Assembly: GCA_947306475.1 (NCBI GenBank)
Contig: CAMZGS010000004.1
Span: forward strand, 186,001-250,000
Direction: 5' to 3'
Length of the DNA stretch: 64,000 nt
DNA from: an uncultured Comamonas sp.
Lineage (GTDB): Bacteria > Pseudomonadota > Gammaproteobacteria > Burkholderiales > Burkholderiaceae_C
In this document: positions 19,721-28,880 of the stretch, piece after piece
How positions within the stretch are numbered: the first letter of the stretch is position 1
Layout of the letters: every line of letters begins with the position of its first letter
The notes under the pieces: generated by a model
Databases searched by the model: none
What the model saw: only the letters and a program-made list of their open reading frames with translations
Told to the model about the DNA's origin: nothing
Made by a program: the position numbers and the translations under genes

Positions 19721-19952
19721 GGCAAAAACCGTGTGACGCACGCCCCAGGCTTGTGGCCGGGCCGTCATCCAAAAGTGGCTGCAAGGGTTAAGCAAAAAGT
19801 GTGCCACATGAAAATTGTATGCAGCGACTGGCATCAACGTCGCCAGCATGGCTTAAGCTGACAGCCTCTTGCGCTGCAGCAGTTTCAACCAACACCACGC
19901 CTGCGCACCATGCCCACCCCGGGCCCTCCATACCGTTGAAGGAGTTCACCTT

Positions 19953-20594
19953 ATGGATATTTTTCTACGCCGCCGCCTGTTGCTGGCAGCCCTTGCCACG
20001 ACTGCCTTAGGTGCCTGCGGGCAAAAAACGCCAAAAATGCAGGCCTTGCCAGCACATGCAGCGATACTGGCCTTGGGGGACTCCCTGACCCAGGGAGTGG
20101 GCGCCAAACCACATGAAGCCTGGCCCACCCTGCTGGAAGAGCGCACGGACTGGGAGGTGATCAACGCCGGCATCTCCGGCCACACCAGCGCCCAGGCACT
20201 GGAGCGCCTGCCCGATTTGCTCGATGAATATCAGCCCGCACTGGTGATCGTGTGCATTGGCGGCAACGACTTTCTGCGCCAAATGAGTGCACAGGCAGCC
20301 AAGGACAACATCCGCCGCATCTGCCAGCAAGTGCAGGCCAGCGGCGCACAGGTGCTGCTGGTGGCGGTGCCGCAGTTTTCCCTGCTCGCTGCCGGCACAG
20401 GGCGCCTGAGCGACCACCCGCTGTACCAGGAGCTCGCCAAGGAGCTGAAAATCCCCCTGCTGGAAGGCGCCTGGGCCGAAATCCTGTCCAAACCGCAGTG
20501 GCGCTCCGACCAGGTGCACGCCAATGCGGAGGGCTATGCCCAGTTCGCGCAAAAAATGCAGGTCTTCATGCACGAGCACGGCTGGTTGAAGTAA
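19953..20594 (+). CDS. GDSL/SGNH arylesterase, TesA-like, lipoprotein
   Basis: A 213-residue SGNH hydrolase. The leader ends in the lipobox LGAC at about residues 18-21, predicting a lipid-anchored periplasmic protein. Block I is ALGDSLTQG, the GxND block is CIGGNDFL, and the C-terminal catalytic pair is SDQVHAN. This matches TesA/arylesterases, which cleave thioesters and aryl esters. AAGGAG at 19939-19944 decides the start at 19953 over in-frame upstream codons. It is followed by the hemerythrin gene on the same strand after 71 bases. Confidence 0.9.
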   Translation: MDIFLRRRLLLAALATTALGACGQKTPKMQALPAHAAILALGDSLTQGVGAKPHEAWPTLLEERTDWEVINAGISGHTSAQALERLPDLLDEYQPALVIVCIGGNDFLRQMSAQAAKDNIRRICQQVQASGAQVLLVAVPQFSLLAAGTGRLSDHPLYQELAKELKIPLLEGAWAEILSKPQWRSDQVHANAEGYAQFAQKMQVFMHEHGWLK

Positions 20595-20665
20595 GGCAAG
20601 GCGTCTCTTTTTGGGAGATATAGTTACGCCAATTTACATTCTTTTGCCCTCCGAAAGACATTCTT

Positions 20666-21124
20666 ATGACAACGCCACTGGTCACTTGGGACGACCGCTT
20701 TGCCCTCGGAATGACTGAAATCGACGAACAGCACCGCACGCTGTTCGAGATCATGAACAAGATGTGGCTGGCCATCGTGCGCAACGAAAAGCAGGACACG
20801 ATGGCGGAAATTCTTCACGCGCTGGAGCTGTACACCGTGCAGCACTTCACCGAAGAAGAAGTTTTCATGCGCAGCTTCAACTACCCCAACTACGACAGCC
20901 ACATCCAGCTGCACCGCAATTTCACCCGGAAGATCGCCGATGAGAAAGCCCGTGTAGCCAAGGGTGAAAAACCCAGTCTGGATTTGTTGCACTTCTTGCG
21001 CGACTGGCTCATGAACCACATCCTGGTTCAGGACAAGCTCTACGCCGACTACTTCAAGCAGCAACAGCAACACGCCAGCAAGCCGTCGCTGCTGGGGCGC
21101 TTCTTCAAGAAGTTCGCAACCTGA
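20666..21124 (+). CDS. Bacteriohemerythrin
   Basis: A 152-residue di-iron oxygen-binding protein. The ligands expected for the family are all visible: DEQHRTLFEI, HALELYTVQHFTEEE, HIQLHRNF and the final DWLMNHILVQD. Bacteriohemerythrins store, deliver or sense oxygen in the cytoplasm. The start at 20666 follows a GAAAGA stretch. It is convergent with the methyltransferase, whose stop codon directly abuts the hemerythrin stop (no gap), so transcripts may overlap. Confidence 0.93.
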   Translation: MTTPLVTWDDRFALGMTEIDEQHRTLFEIMNKMWLAIVRNEKQDTMAEILHALELYTVQHFTEEEVFMRSFNYPNYDSHIQLHRNFTRKIADEKARVAKGEKPSLDLLHFLRDWLMNHILVQDKLYADYFKQQQQHASKPSLLGRFFKKFAT

Positions 21125-21994
21125 TCACTGCACCACCAGCTCGGCCAGACCGTACAGCGGCGCGTTCTGCCCCCAGGGGTTCCACATGGCCTCCATGGCC
21201 ACGCCCATCCAGCCGTGGCTGGGGGCGACGCTGTGCGACTGGCGCAGCTGCAGGCGCGGGTGGCAGGCCGTGAGTTCCTGCATCTGGCTGATCCCCCAGT
21301 GAAACTGCGCCCGCGTGCGCCCCACGCTGGCGTGCCACTGGGCCTGGCCGACCGCGCAGCGCGCCATGGTGTCCAGCACCAGCACCGAGCCGGGCGGCGC
21401 CACCTGGGCAAACTGCTGCAGCACCTGGCGCACCTCGTCGGGCTGGAAGTACATCAGCACCCCCTCGCACACCACCAGTATCGGCTGTGCCAGGGCACGC
21501 TGGGGCAGGCGCAGGCGCTGCCACCAGCCCTCGGTCTGCAAATCCACGGTGGCCGCGCGCAGGCGCGGTGGCTGGGCCGGCAACCACTTTCTGCGCAGCG
21601 CCATGACCTCGGGCAGATCGGCATCCACCCAGGTGTTGCTGCCGTTGTCCAGCCACTGAAAGTAGTGCGACAGGCCACAGCCCAGGTTGAGCCCCCAGGC
21701 CTTGGGATGCTCGGCAAAGAAGGCCAGCGCCACATCGCGGATCAGACGCGTGCGCCACAGCACGTTGAGCACGGTGGGGCGATCGGCCAGATAGGCCCGG
21801 CCATCGACCGGCAGGCCCTGCAGCAGGCGCGAGGCCTGCTCATCCCCACAGGCATGGCCTGGATACAGGGCGCCCCCCAGGGCACGTGCCACCAGGGGAA
21901 TCAGCAAGGTGTGCTGCACGGGCGTCAACACCTTCTTGCCCGGGGTCCGCAGCAGCTCCCCGCCGGCAGCATGTTCGGCACAAGCGTGATTCAT
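21125..21994 (-). CDS. SAM-dependent methyltransferase, leucine carboxyl methyltransferase-like family
   Basis: A 289-residue class I methyltransferase of the LCMT/PPM-like family. The SAM-binding motif is LNLGCGLSHYF, with the acidic residue after the second strand in WVDADLPEV, and an ILVVCEGVLMYF segment typical of this family. The substrate is unknown; bacterial members act on small molecules or polyketides. The ATG at 21994 is preferred over the one two codons upstream because AAAAGG then lies at proper spacing. It is divergent from the SulP transporter. Confidence 0.8.
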   Translation of the reverse strand: MNHACAEHAAGGELLRTPGKKVLTPVQHTLLIPLVARALGGALYPGHACGDEQASRLLQGLPVDGRAYLADRPTVLNVLWRTRLIRDVALAFFAEHPKAWGLNLGCGLSHYFQWLDNGSNTWVDADLPEVMALRRKWLPAQPPRLRAATVDLQTEGWWQRLRLPQRALAQPILVVCEGVLMYFQPDEVRQVLQQFAQVAPPGSVLVLDTMARCAVGQAQWHASVGRTRAQFHWGISQMQELTACHPRLQLRQSHSVAPSHGWMGVAMEAMWNPWGQNAPLYGLAELVVQ

Positions 21995-22151
21995 GGCCAT
22001 CCTTTTCCAAGTCTGGTTGTCAACGTCGCAGCAGGCTCAAGGCGCATAATTTCCGCGTCCACCGGGCAGCCATGATACGTCTCATGACTGGCTACTCCAA
22101 CCTGCTGGCCGGCAGGGGGGAGTTTTTCGTTCATTTCGATCTTGAGGGTCT

Positions 22152-23795
22152 ATGTCTTTCCAGCCACGCATTTGGGATATCTATCGCAGTTACAGCCGCC
22201 AGCGCTTCTTCGCGGACCTGGGCGCTGGTGCCACCGTCGGTGTGGTCGCACTACCACTGGCCATGGCGTTTGCCATCGCCAGCGGCCTGCCGCCGCAGGC
22301 AGGGTTGTGGACGGCCATCATTGGCGGGCTGCTGGTGGCGTTGCTGGGTGGATCCAACGTGCAGATTGCCGGGCCGGCCGGGGCGTTCATCGTCATCGTG
22401 TACGGCATCGTGCAGCGCCACGGGGTGGGCGGGCTGCTGGTGGCCACCAGCTGCGCCGGGGTATTGCTGACGCTGCTGGGCGTCTTCCGGCTGGGCAATC
22501 TGGTGCGCTTTGTGCCGGTGAGCATCGTGATAGGTTTTACCAACGGTATTGCGGTGCTGATTGCGCTGTCGCAGATCAAGGATGCGCTGGGGCTGCAGAT
22601 TGCCAAGATGCCGGGCGATTTCTTCGGGCAGATCCAGGCCATCAGCACGCACCTGGACAGCTGGAACCCTGCGGCCCTGGCGCTGACCCTGGCCACGCTG
22701 GCCCTGCTGGTGATCTGGCCACGGCTGCTGAACCACAAATCGATCACGATGCACCTGGATGGCATCACCGTGCGCACCTTTGCACGGCTGCCCGCGCCCG
22801 TGGTGGCCTTGATCATCTTCACCACCGTGAGCTACCTGCTGCACCTGCCGGTGGAGACCATCGGCACGCGCTTTGGCGGCATTCCGCAGGAGCTGCCAGC
22901 CTTTACCCTGCCGGCCCTGTCCTGGGACAGCGTGCGCGAGCTGCTCATGCCCACGCTGACGATTGCCGCCCTGGGCGCCATTGAGTCGCTGCTGTGCGCG
23001 CGCGTGGCCGACCAGCTGGCCACCCACCCGGCACACCGCAAGCACGATCCCAACCAGGAGCTCATCGCCCAGGGCGCAGCCAACATCGTGGCGCCGTTCT
23101 TTGGCGGCATGCCGGTGACGGGCACGATTGCACGCACCATGACCAATCTGCGCTCGGGCGCCACCTCCCCGGTCTCCGGCGTGGTGCACTGCCTGGTGCT
23201 GGCGCTGATCGTGCTGCTGGCTGCCCCCCTGGCGCTGCACGTGCCGCTGGCCGTGCTGGCCGGAGTGCTGCTGTTTGTCGCCTGGAACATGGGCGAATGG
23301 AACGAATTCGCCCGCCTGCGCCAGTTCAGCAACCACTACCGCCTACTGCTGCTGGGCACCTTCCTGCTGACGGTGGTCTTTGACCTGATGGTTGCCGTGC
23401 AGGTGGGGCTGGTGCTGGCCTGCGTGCTGTTCGTGCGGCGCATGGCCAAGCTGTTTCGCGTGGATCCGCTGCCCCACGCCGAGGCCAGTTTCCTGACCTG
23501 GAAGCTGCACGGCGCGCTGTTCTTTGGCGCCACCGACAAGCTGGACAGCGTGCTGGCCGCCGTGGCCGTGGCCCCCACGGGCAGCCACATCGTGCTGGAC
23601 ATGGAACAGCTCTTTGCCCTGGACACCACCGGGCTGGATGCCTTGCAGGACATCCTCAAGGCCGTGCAACAGCGCAATGGCTATCTGGAGCTGCGCAACC
23701 CGACCGAACAGGTGGCATCGCTGCTGGAGCGCTCGGGCTTTGCCGCCACCCTGCGCCAACAGCAGGCCCTCCCGGCGGAAGCGGCAAGTACATAA
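22152..23795 (+). CDS. SulP-family anion transporter with STAS domain
   Basis: A 547-residue inner-membrane transporter. It begins with the SulP signature region (GVVALPLAMAFAIASGLPPQAGLWTAIIGG), has about eleven to twelve helices, and ends with a cytosolic STAS domain from about residue 435 (HIVLDMEQLFALDTTGLDALQ). SulP proteins import sulfate, bicarbonate or dicarboxylates; the sequence alone does not decide which. An extended open frame in another phase across the 5' half is a shadow. The stop is followed at once by repeat copy 3. Confidence 0.92.
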   Translation: MSFQPRIWDIYRSYSRQRFFADLGAGATVGVVALPLAMAFAIASGLPPQAGLWTAIIGGLLVALLGGSNVQIAGPAGAFIVIVYGIVQRHGVGGLLVATSCAGVLLTLLGVFRLGNLVRFVPVSIVIGFTNGIAVLIALSQIKDALGLQIAKMPGDFFGQIQAISTHLDSWNPAALALTLATLALLVIWPRLLNHKSITMHLDGITVRTFARLPAPVVALIIFTTVSYLLHLPVETIGTRFGGIPQELPAFTLPALSWDSVRELLMPTLTIAALGAIESLLCARVADQLATHPAHRKHDPNQELIAQGAANIVAPFFGGMPVTGTIARTMTNLRSGATSPVSGVVHCLVLALIVLLAAPLALHVPLAVLAGVLLFVAWNMGEWNEFARLRQFSNHYRLLLLGTFLLTVVFDLMVAVQVGLVLACVLFVRRMAKLFRVDPLPHAEASFLTWKLHGALFFGATDKLDSVLAAVAVAPTGSHIVLDMEQLFALDTTGLDALQDILKAVQQRNGYLELRNPTEQVASLLERSGFAATLRQQQALPAEAAST

Positions 23796-23886
23796 AAAAA
23801 TAGCTGATGCCGCTTGTCAGCAAAGGATTTCAAGCAATTTATCGCCTGATAACCATTGCTGACAAGCGCCAGCAGCTATCCTTTTC
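23795..23886. repeat. Dispersed palindromic repeat, copy 3
   Basis: The outer arms are AAAAATAGCTGATG and CGCCAGCAGCTATCCTTTT. The inner arms CGCTTGTCAGCAA (23811-23823) and TTGCTGACAAGCG (23856-23868) are perfect. The repeat starts at the last base of the SulP stop codon and lies between convergent genes. Confidence 0.75.
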
Positions 23887-23934
23887 ATATCCGCCACCAT
23901 ACCCTTGCGGGGTACCGGTGCGCAGGGGCGCAGC

Positions 23935-24435
23935 TCAGCGCCCCTCGGGCATCTTGTCCTGGCTGGCAGCGCGCAGCACCCGGCCATCGGCACCAAAGGT
24001 GACGGTGAAGACCTTCTCGCGGGTCGGCGGGTCGATCCAGCGCCAATCCCAGTCGGTCTCCTGCTTCAGGTCGTAGGTGACACGCCTGGCCGGCTGCCCC
24101 AGCAAGCGGCGCACCTGCTCCTGGCTCATGCCCGGCTGCACCTGGGCAAACACGTGGGGCGTGAGCACCTGGCGCAGGGCGCTCATCCTGCCGTCGGCGC
24201 CGATGGTGATCATGTAGTTCTGATGCCCCATGGGCTGGCGGTTGTATTCAAAGGTGCGGCTGCCGTCCGGCTCGGGCCAGATGGTGGTCGGCTCACCGAA
24301 CTGGGCACGCACATCGGCCTCGGTGGACAGCCCTTCCTCCAGGGCATTGATGCGCTGCTGATCGCACCCCAGCAGCGTCAGAACAGCCGCGCCAGCGGCA
24401 CCGACTGCCAGCAACAGACGACGAAGAACGGACAT
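23935..24435 (-). CDS. BamE/SmpA-like outer-membrane lipoprotein
   Basis: A 166-residue lipoprotein with a leader ending in the lipobox LLGC (Cys24). It carries two BamE-like segments: LEEGLSTEADVRAQFGEPT near the start and VQPGMSQEQVRRLLGQPARR in the middle, each followed by the strand-rich part that reads FTVTFGADGRV at the end. BamE itself is shorter and has one such segment, so this is a two-repeat paralogue rather than the core assembly factor. It is divergent from the DUF2325 gene. Confidence 0.8.
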   Translation of the reverse strand: MSVLRRLLLAVGAAGAAVLTLLGCDQQRINALEEGLSTEADVRAQFGEPTTIWPEPDGSRTFEYNRQPMGHQNYMITIGADGRMSALRQVLTPHVFAQVQPGMSQEQVRRLLGQPARRVTYDLKQETDWDWRWIDPPTREKVFTVTFGADGRVLRAASQDKMPEGR

Positions 24436-24740
24436 GGCCGCAGCCCTCCTCCAGAAAACGAAGCTGCCGAGGTTAACAGCCCGCCCACAGGTCCTGCGGT
24501 CGGCAAACGGATAGTTACCGCAGGGTTTTATTAAATAAGACTAATTCTCATTTAGAATAAGAACCACTGACACTCTCCGGTGCGCTGTGGCCTTGCTTCC
24601 AAGGCAAATGCCGGGCCGCAAGTGGCACCAGCCGCGCGCCCCGCCCCCGCAGCGGCGTGTTCCAGCGGGTGTGTCAGTAGATCTCAACACATTCCGCTTG
24701 CTGCCCGTTCAACCACCGTCTTCCCGCCCCAGGAGGTCCC
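24436..24740. other. 305-base divergent intergenic region with a Fur-box-like site
   Basis: No gene is supported here. The AT-rich part at about 24525-24565 stands out from the GC-rich background and contains the Fur-like sequence listed separately. The remainder up to the AGGAGG ribosome binding site at about 24731 shows nothing recognisable. Confidence 0.6.
24535..24555 (+). promoter_or_regulatory. Fur-box-like site
   Basis: The sequence TAAGACTAATTCTCATTTAG reads on the other strand as AAATGAGAATTAGTCTTA. This closely resembles the AATGAGAATnATT half-site pattern of Fur boxes. It lies about 185 bases upstream of the DUF2325 gene and about 100 bases from the divergent lipoprotein gene, so either could be iron-controlled. 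Confidence 0.5.
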
Positions 24741-25949
24741 ATGTGCAACGCCTGCGCCAACGCGTCCACCCCCGCCCCCGGTTCCCGTCGCCGTCGTCTC
24801 TGGAATTTGCCCGTGCAATGCCACTGCCCGGTGATCGGGGTATGTTTTCCCCTGCCCCGGCTGCGCCAGCTGGTGCACAAGGCCCTGGGCAACAAGCCGA
24901 TTGCCGATGATTACGAAATCCACCTGGGCGCAGTGGCCGAATGCGCCAGGCGCAGCCGCCTCACCGAGCTGCTGCAAAAAGACCTGGAGGCGCGCTTTGC
25001 ACCCCACATTCAGGCCTTCCGCCGCGCCAGGGATGCCAAGGCCGTGGCCGAGCTCTGGGCGCAGGCCGTGCGCCTGGGCGATGTCTCGGGGGCCTTCTGG
25101 GCGGCCCTGACGCACCCGCGTTGCGATGAGTTCCTGCAGGAAGTGCTGCTGCGCGACATGCACATGCTGCAACACCAGGCCGGTGCCGCCGTGCGCGTGG
25201 ACATTGCCCAAGTGCAGGCGCTGCTCAAGGAAAACGCCGTGCTGGGCCGCGAGCTGGGCAAGGCGCAGGAGCGCTGCACCCGCGTCATTGCGGAAAAGTC
25301 CGCCGAAATCGAGCAACTGAACGCCCAACTGGTGCGCCAGCGGGCCGTGGTCATTGGGCAGGAGTCGCAGATCGCCTTTTTGAAGCAGGACCTGGAGCAG
25401 CTCAAGGCCCGGATCCCGAACTATGACAACGTCACCAAACTGCAGAAAAAGCTGGAGCAGCTCACGCAACACCAAAGCGAGCTGCAAGCCCAGAACGCCC
25501 AGCTGCGCCAGGCACTGCACCAGGCCCGGCGGCTGGTGCGCCAGCAAGCCCTGGAGTCCCTGCAGTCCCCCGCCCAGCCCGTGCCGGAGCCTGCTGCGCC
25601 ACCCGTACCCCAGCCGCCCTTGCAGCTCAAGGAGAAGAAGATCCTGTGCGTGGGCGGACGCCACACCAGCGTTGCCAGCTACCGCGAGGTCATCGAAAAG
25701 GCCGGTGGCTATTTTTCCCACCACGATGGCGGTCTGGAGGACAAGCAAAGCGCCCTGGATGCCGTGCTGGCTGCAGCCGACCTGGTGATCTGCCAGACCG
25801 GCTGCATCAGTCACAACGCCTACTGGCGCGTCAAGGACTTTTGCAAACGCACCGGCACGCAGTGCGTGTTCGTGGACAACCCCAGCGCCTCCTCATTCAC
25901 CCGCAACCTGGAAAGTCTCCAGCTTGTCCAGCCCGCAGAGCAGGAATGA
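24741..25949 (+). CDS. DUF2325 protein with cysteine-rich N-terminus and coiled coil
   Basis: A 402-residue cytosolic protein. The N-terminus has five cysteines in the first 35 residues (C2, C5, C27, C29, C35), which could bind metal. A helical region follows, then a coiled coil at about 150-270 (repeated EKSAEIEQL, LEQLKARI patterns). The C-terminal DUF2325 domain is at about 297-395, starting KKILCVGGRHTSVASYREVIEKAGG and continuing HHDGGLED and CQTGCISHNAYW. The biochemical role of DUF2325 is unknown. A strong RBS (AGGAGG) fixes the start. The upstream Fur-like site suggests iron regulation. Confidence 0.82.
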   Translation: MCNACANASTPAPGSRRRRLWNLPVQCHCPVIGVCFPLPRLRQLVHKALGNKPIADDYEIHLGAVAECARRSRLTELLQKDLEARFAPHIQAFRRARDAKAVAELWAQAVRLGDVSGAFWAALTHPRCDEFLQEVLLRDMHMLQHQAGAAVRVDIAQVQALLKENAVLGRELGKAQERCTRVIAEKSAEIEQLNAQLVRQRAVVIGQESQIAFLKQDLEQLKARIPNYDNVTKLQKKLEQLTQHQSELQAQNAQLRQALHQARRLVRQQALESLQSPAQPVPEPAAPPVPQPPLQLKEKKILCVGGRHTSVASYREVIEKAGGYFSHHDGGLEDKQSALDAVLAAADLVICQTGCISHNAYWRVKDFCKRTGTQCVFVDNPSASSFTRNLESLQLVQPAEQE

Positions 25950-26020
25950 GCCCGGCCCGGACGGCAAACACGCTCTAAAATTGTGCGTTTGTCCGTCCAC
26001 TTCCTGTGAGTCAGCCTGCC

Positions 26021-26251
26021 ATGTCCTTCTTTGCCCGTCCCCACTACGAGTCCGACGCCACCCAGTTCATCAACCAGCTCAAGAAAGACCGCCCCCAGCT
26101 GGAAGCCCAGCAGCAACACGGCCGCAGCCTGCTATGGGACAAGCAGGTCGATGCCGAGGTCTGGAAAGACTACCGCGCCGGCAAGGTGGCACAGAAGGCC
26201 TACGTGTACTACTCGTACACCCCGGCTGGCAAAGTCACCAGCCCGATGTAA
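26021..26251 (+). CDS. DUF3460 small protein
   Basis: A 76-residue protein with the pattern HYESDATQFINQLKKDRPQLEAQQ...GRSLLWDK, typical of DUF3460, a small family found mostly in Burkholderiales directly upstream of scpA, as here. It has no known function, leader or membrane segment. The ATG at 26021 is chosen over a GTG five codons upstream; neither has a strong RBS. It is 26 bases from scpA and likely co-transcribed. Confidence 0.8.
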   Translation: MSFFARPHYESDATQFINQLKKDRPQLEAQQQHGRSLLWDKQVDAEVWKDYRAGKVAQKAYVYYSYTPAGKVTSPM

Positions 26252-26277
26252 GCCGCACCGGCTGCCCCATCCCCATC

Positions 26278-27132
26278 ATGGAAGTTGCCAGCCCGCCAGA
26301 GCACGATGCCAGCACAGCCCCGGCGCAGGGGGGTGAACAGGCTCTGGCAGAACAGGTGGCGCTGGCACGCCTGTACGGGCAGCCGCTGTTCAAGATCCCG
26401 GCCGACCTGTACATCCCTCCCGATGCGCTGGAGGTGTTCCTGGATGCATTCGAGGGGCCGCTGGACCTGCTGCTGTACCTGATTCGCAAGCAGAACTTCA
26501 ACATCCTGGACATCCCCATGGTGGATGTCACCGCCCAGTACCTGGGCTATGTGGAAGAAATCCGCAGCCGCAACCTGGAGCTGGCCGCCGAGTACCTGCT
26601 CATGGCCGCCATGCTCATCGAGATCAAGTCGCGCATGCTGCTGCCCCCCAAGCCCAAGGAGGGCGAGGAAGAGCCCGACGATCCGCGCGCCGAGCTGGTG
26701 CGCCGCCTGCTGGAATACGAAAAGATCAAGCTCGCCGCCCAGCAGCTCAATACCCTGCCGCAGCAGGGGCGCGATTTTGTGCAGGCCCAGGTCTTTATCG
26801 AGCAGAGCCTGCAACCGCGCTTTCCCGACGTCAGCATTGCCGAACTGCAGGCCGCCTGGCGCGACATCCTGCGCCGTGCCAAACTGGTGCAGCACCACCA
26901 CATCACGCGCGAGGCGCTGTCGGTGCGCGAGTACATGAGCCACATCGTGCGCCGCCTGCAGGGCCAGCGCTTTGTCACCTTCGAATCCATCTTCACGCCC
27001 GAGCAGGGCCGCGCCGTTCTGGTCGTCACCTTCATCGCCCTGCTGGAGCTGGCCAAGGAAACCCTGGTGGAGATCACCCAGGCAGAAGCCTTTGCCCCCA
27101 TTTACCTGCGCCTGACCTACACACCGGCCTGA
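26278..27132 (+). CDS. scpA: Segregation and condensation protein A
   Basis: A 284-residue kleisin. It bridges SMC heads in the condensin complex that organises the chromosome. The N-terminal SMC-binding part includes FEGPLDLLLYLIRKQ and DIPMVDVTAQYLGY, followed by EYLLMAAMLIEIKSRMLLP. The C-terminal winged-helix part ends near FIALLELAKETLVEITQ. The extra N-terminal 35 residues are poorly conserved. scpB is not in the window. It lies between DUF3460 and nadB on the same strand. Confidence 0.95.
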   Translation: MEVASPPEHDASTAPAQGGEQALAEQVALARLYGQPLFKIPADLYIPPDALEVFLDAFEGPLDLLLYLIRKQNFNILDIPMVDVTAQYLGYVEEIRSRNLELAAEYLLMAAMLIEIKSRMLLPPKPKEGEEEPDDPRAELVRRLLEYEKIKLAAQQLNTLPQQGRDFVQAQVFIEQSLQPRFPDVSIAELQAAWRDILRRAKLVQHHHITREALSVREYMSHIVRRLQGQRFVTFESIFTPEQGRAVLVVTFIALLELAKETLVEITQAEAFAPIYLRLTYTPA

Positions 27133-27160
27133 CGCTGTCACCTCCCCCTGTTGAACAGCC

Positions 27161-28768
27161 ATGAACACATCCAACACCACTTCCGCCATCCAAGACTTTG
27201 ACGTGCTCATCGTCGGCAGCGGCCTTGCCGGCCTGACCGCCGCACTACAACTGGCCCCCACGCACCGCGTGGCCGTCATCACCAAGCGTGAGCTGCAAGC
27301 CGGCTCCAGCGGCAAGGCCCAGGGCGGCATTGCCGCCGTGCTGGCCGAGGGCGACAGCTTCGACGCCCACGTGCAGGACACCCTGACCGCTGGCGCCGGC
27401 CTGTGCGACCTGGCCTCCACGCGCTACGTGGTGGAAAACGCCCCCGACACCATCGCCTGGCTGCAAAAGCTGGGCGTGCCGTTCTCGCAGGAAGACGGCC
27501 AGCTGCACCTGACACGCGAGGGCGGCCACAGCGCCCGGCGCATCGTGCACGCCACCGACGCCACGGGCGCCGCCGTGCAGCAGACGCTGATTGCCCATGT
27601 GCGCGCCACGCCCAACATCACCCTGCTGGAGCAGCACACGCTGGTCGATCTGATCACCAGCCGCAAGCTGGGCCTGGGCGGCCCGCAGCGCTGCCTGGGG
27701 CTGTATGCGCTGGACGATGAAACCGATGAGGTCATCACCTTCCGCGCGCCGCACACCATCCTGGCCACGGGCGGCGCCGGCAAGGTCTATCTGTACACCA
27801 CCAACCCCGACACCGCTACGGGCGATGGCATTGCCGCTGCCTGGCGCGCGGGCTGCCGGGTGGCCAATCTGGAGTTCATCCAGTTCCACCCCACCTGCCT
27901 GTACCACCCCAATGAAAAGTCCTTCCTGATCAGCGAAGCCGTGCGCGGCGAGGGCGGCCAGCTCAAGCTGCCCCCTGCTGCAGGCGGCACGCGCTTCATG
28001 CCCCAGCACGATGCGCGCGAAGAGCTGGCACCGCGCGACATCGTGGCGCGTGCCATCGACTTCGAGATGAAGAAGCACGGCATCGATTGCGTGCATCTGG
28101 ACATCTCGCACCAAAGCCCGCAGTTCCTGCAGGAGCACTTTCCCAACATCCTGGCGCGCTGCGCACAGCTGGGCATCGACATCACCAGGGAGCCGATCCC
28201 CGTCGTGCCCGCCGCGCACTACACCTGCGGTGGTGTGCTCACCGACCTGAGCGGGCGCACCGACATTGCCGGCCTGTACGCCATTGGCGAGACCGCCTGC
28301 ACCGGCCTGCATGGCGCCAACCGCCTGGCCAGCAACTCGCTGCTCGAATGCATGGTGTTTGCCCGCGCAGCAGCCAAGCACATCCAGAGCACCCCGTCCA
28401 CCGACCGCCCGCAGCTGCCCGCCTGGGACGACAGCCGCGTCACCGATGCCGATGAGGCCGTGGTCATCTCGCACAACTGGGACGAGCTGCGCCGCTTCAT
28501 GTGGGACTACGTGGGCATCGTGCGCACCAACAAGCGCCTGGAGCGCGCCGCGCACCGCATTGCGCTGCTGAAAAGCGAGATCAACGAGTTCTACGCCAAC
28601 TTCCACGTCACGCGCGACCTGCTGGAGCTGCGCAATCTGGTGCAGGTGGCCGACCTCATCGTGCGCAGCGCCCAGATGCGCCACGAAAGCCGCGGCCTGC
28701 ACTTCAGCCGCGACTGGCCCGAGCTGGCCGCCCCGGCCGCGCCGACCATTCTGGTGCCGCACGCCTGA
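27161..28768 (+). CDS. nadB: L-aspartate oxidase
   Basis: A 535-residue FAD enzyme that oxidises L-aspartate to iminoaspartate, the first step of NAD synthesis; quinolinate synthase (nadA, in this window on the other strand) uses the product. It shows the FAD motif [11 protein letters not shown], the GGIAAV active region, the succinate-dehydrogenase-like [11 protein letters not shown], and RGEGG. Length is normal. It follows scpA by 28 bases and ends before a strong terminator. Confidence 0.97.
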   Translation: MNTSNTTSAIQDFDVLIVGSGLAGLTAALQLAPTHRVAVITKRELQAGSSGKAQGGIAAVLAEGDSFDAHVQDTLTAGAGLCDLASTRYVVENAPDTIAWLQKLGVPFSQEDGQLHLTREGGHSARRIVHATDATGAAVQQTLIAHVRATPNITLLEQHTLVDLITSRKLGLGGPQRCLGLYALDDETDEVITFRAPHTILATGGAGKVYLYTTNPDTATGDGIAAAWRAGCRVANLEFIQFHPTCLYHPNEKSFLISEAVRGEGGQLKLPPAAGGTRFMPQHDAREELAPRDIVARAIDFEMKKHGIDCVHLDISHQSPQFLQEHFPNILARCAQLGIDITREPIPVVPAAHYTCGGVLTDLSGRTDIAGLYAIGETACTGLHGANRLASNSLLECMVFARAAAKHIQSTPSTDRPQLPAWDDSRVTDADEAVVISHNWDELRRFMWDYVGIVRTNKRLERAAHRIALLKSEINEFYANFHVTRDLLELRNLVQVADLIVRSAQMRHESRGLHFSRDWPELAAPAAPTILVPHA

Positions 28769-28809
28769 GCCTGCGCAAGCCTCGACCTGCCTGAACAGTT
28801 CCGCGCACG

Positions 28810-28844
28810 AAAAAACGGCTGCACATTGCTGTGCAGCCGTTTTT
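28810..28844. terminator. Bidirectional terminator between nadB and the porin gene
   Basis: AAAAACGGCTGCACA pairs with TGTGCAGCCGTTTTT around a four-base loop. It lies between two convergent genes and has A- and T-runs on both sides. Confidence 0.9.
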
Positions 28845-28880
28845 CCTCTGTCAACCAGGAAATGAAAGCGCAGCTACCGA

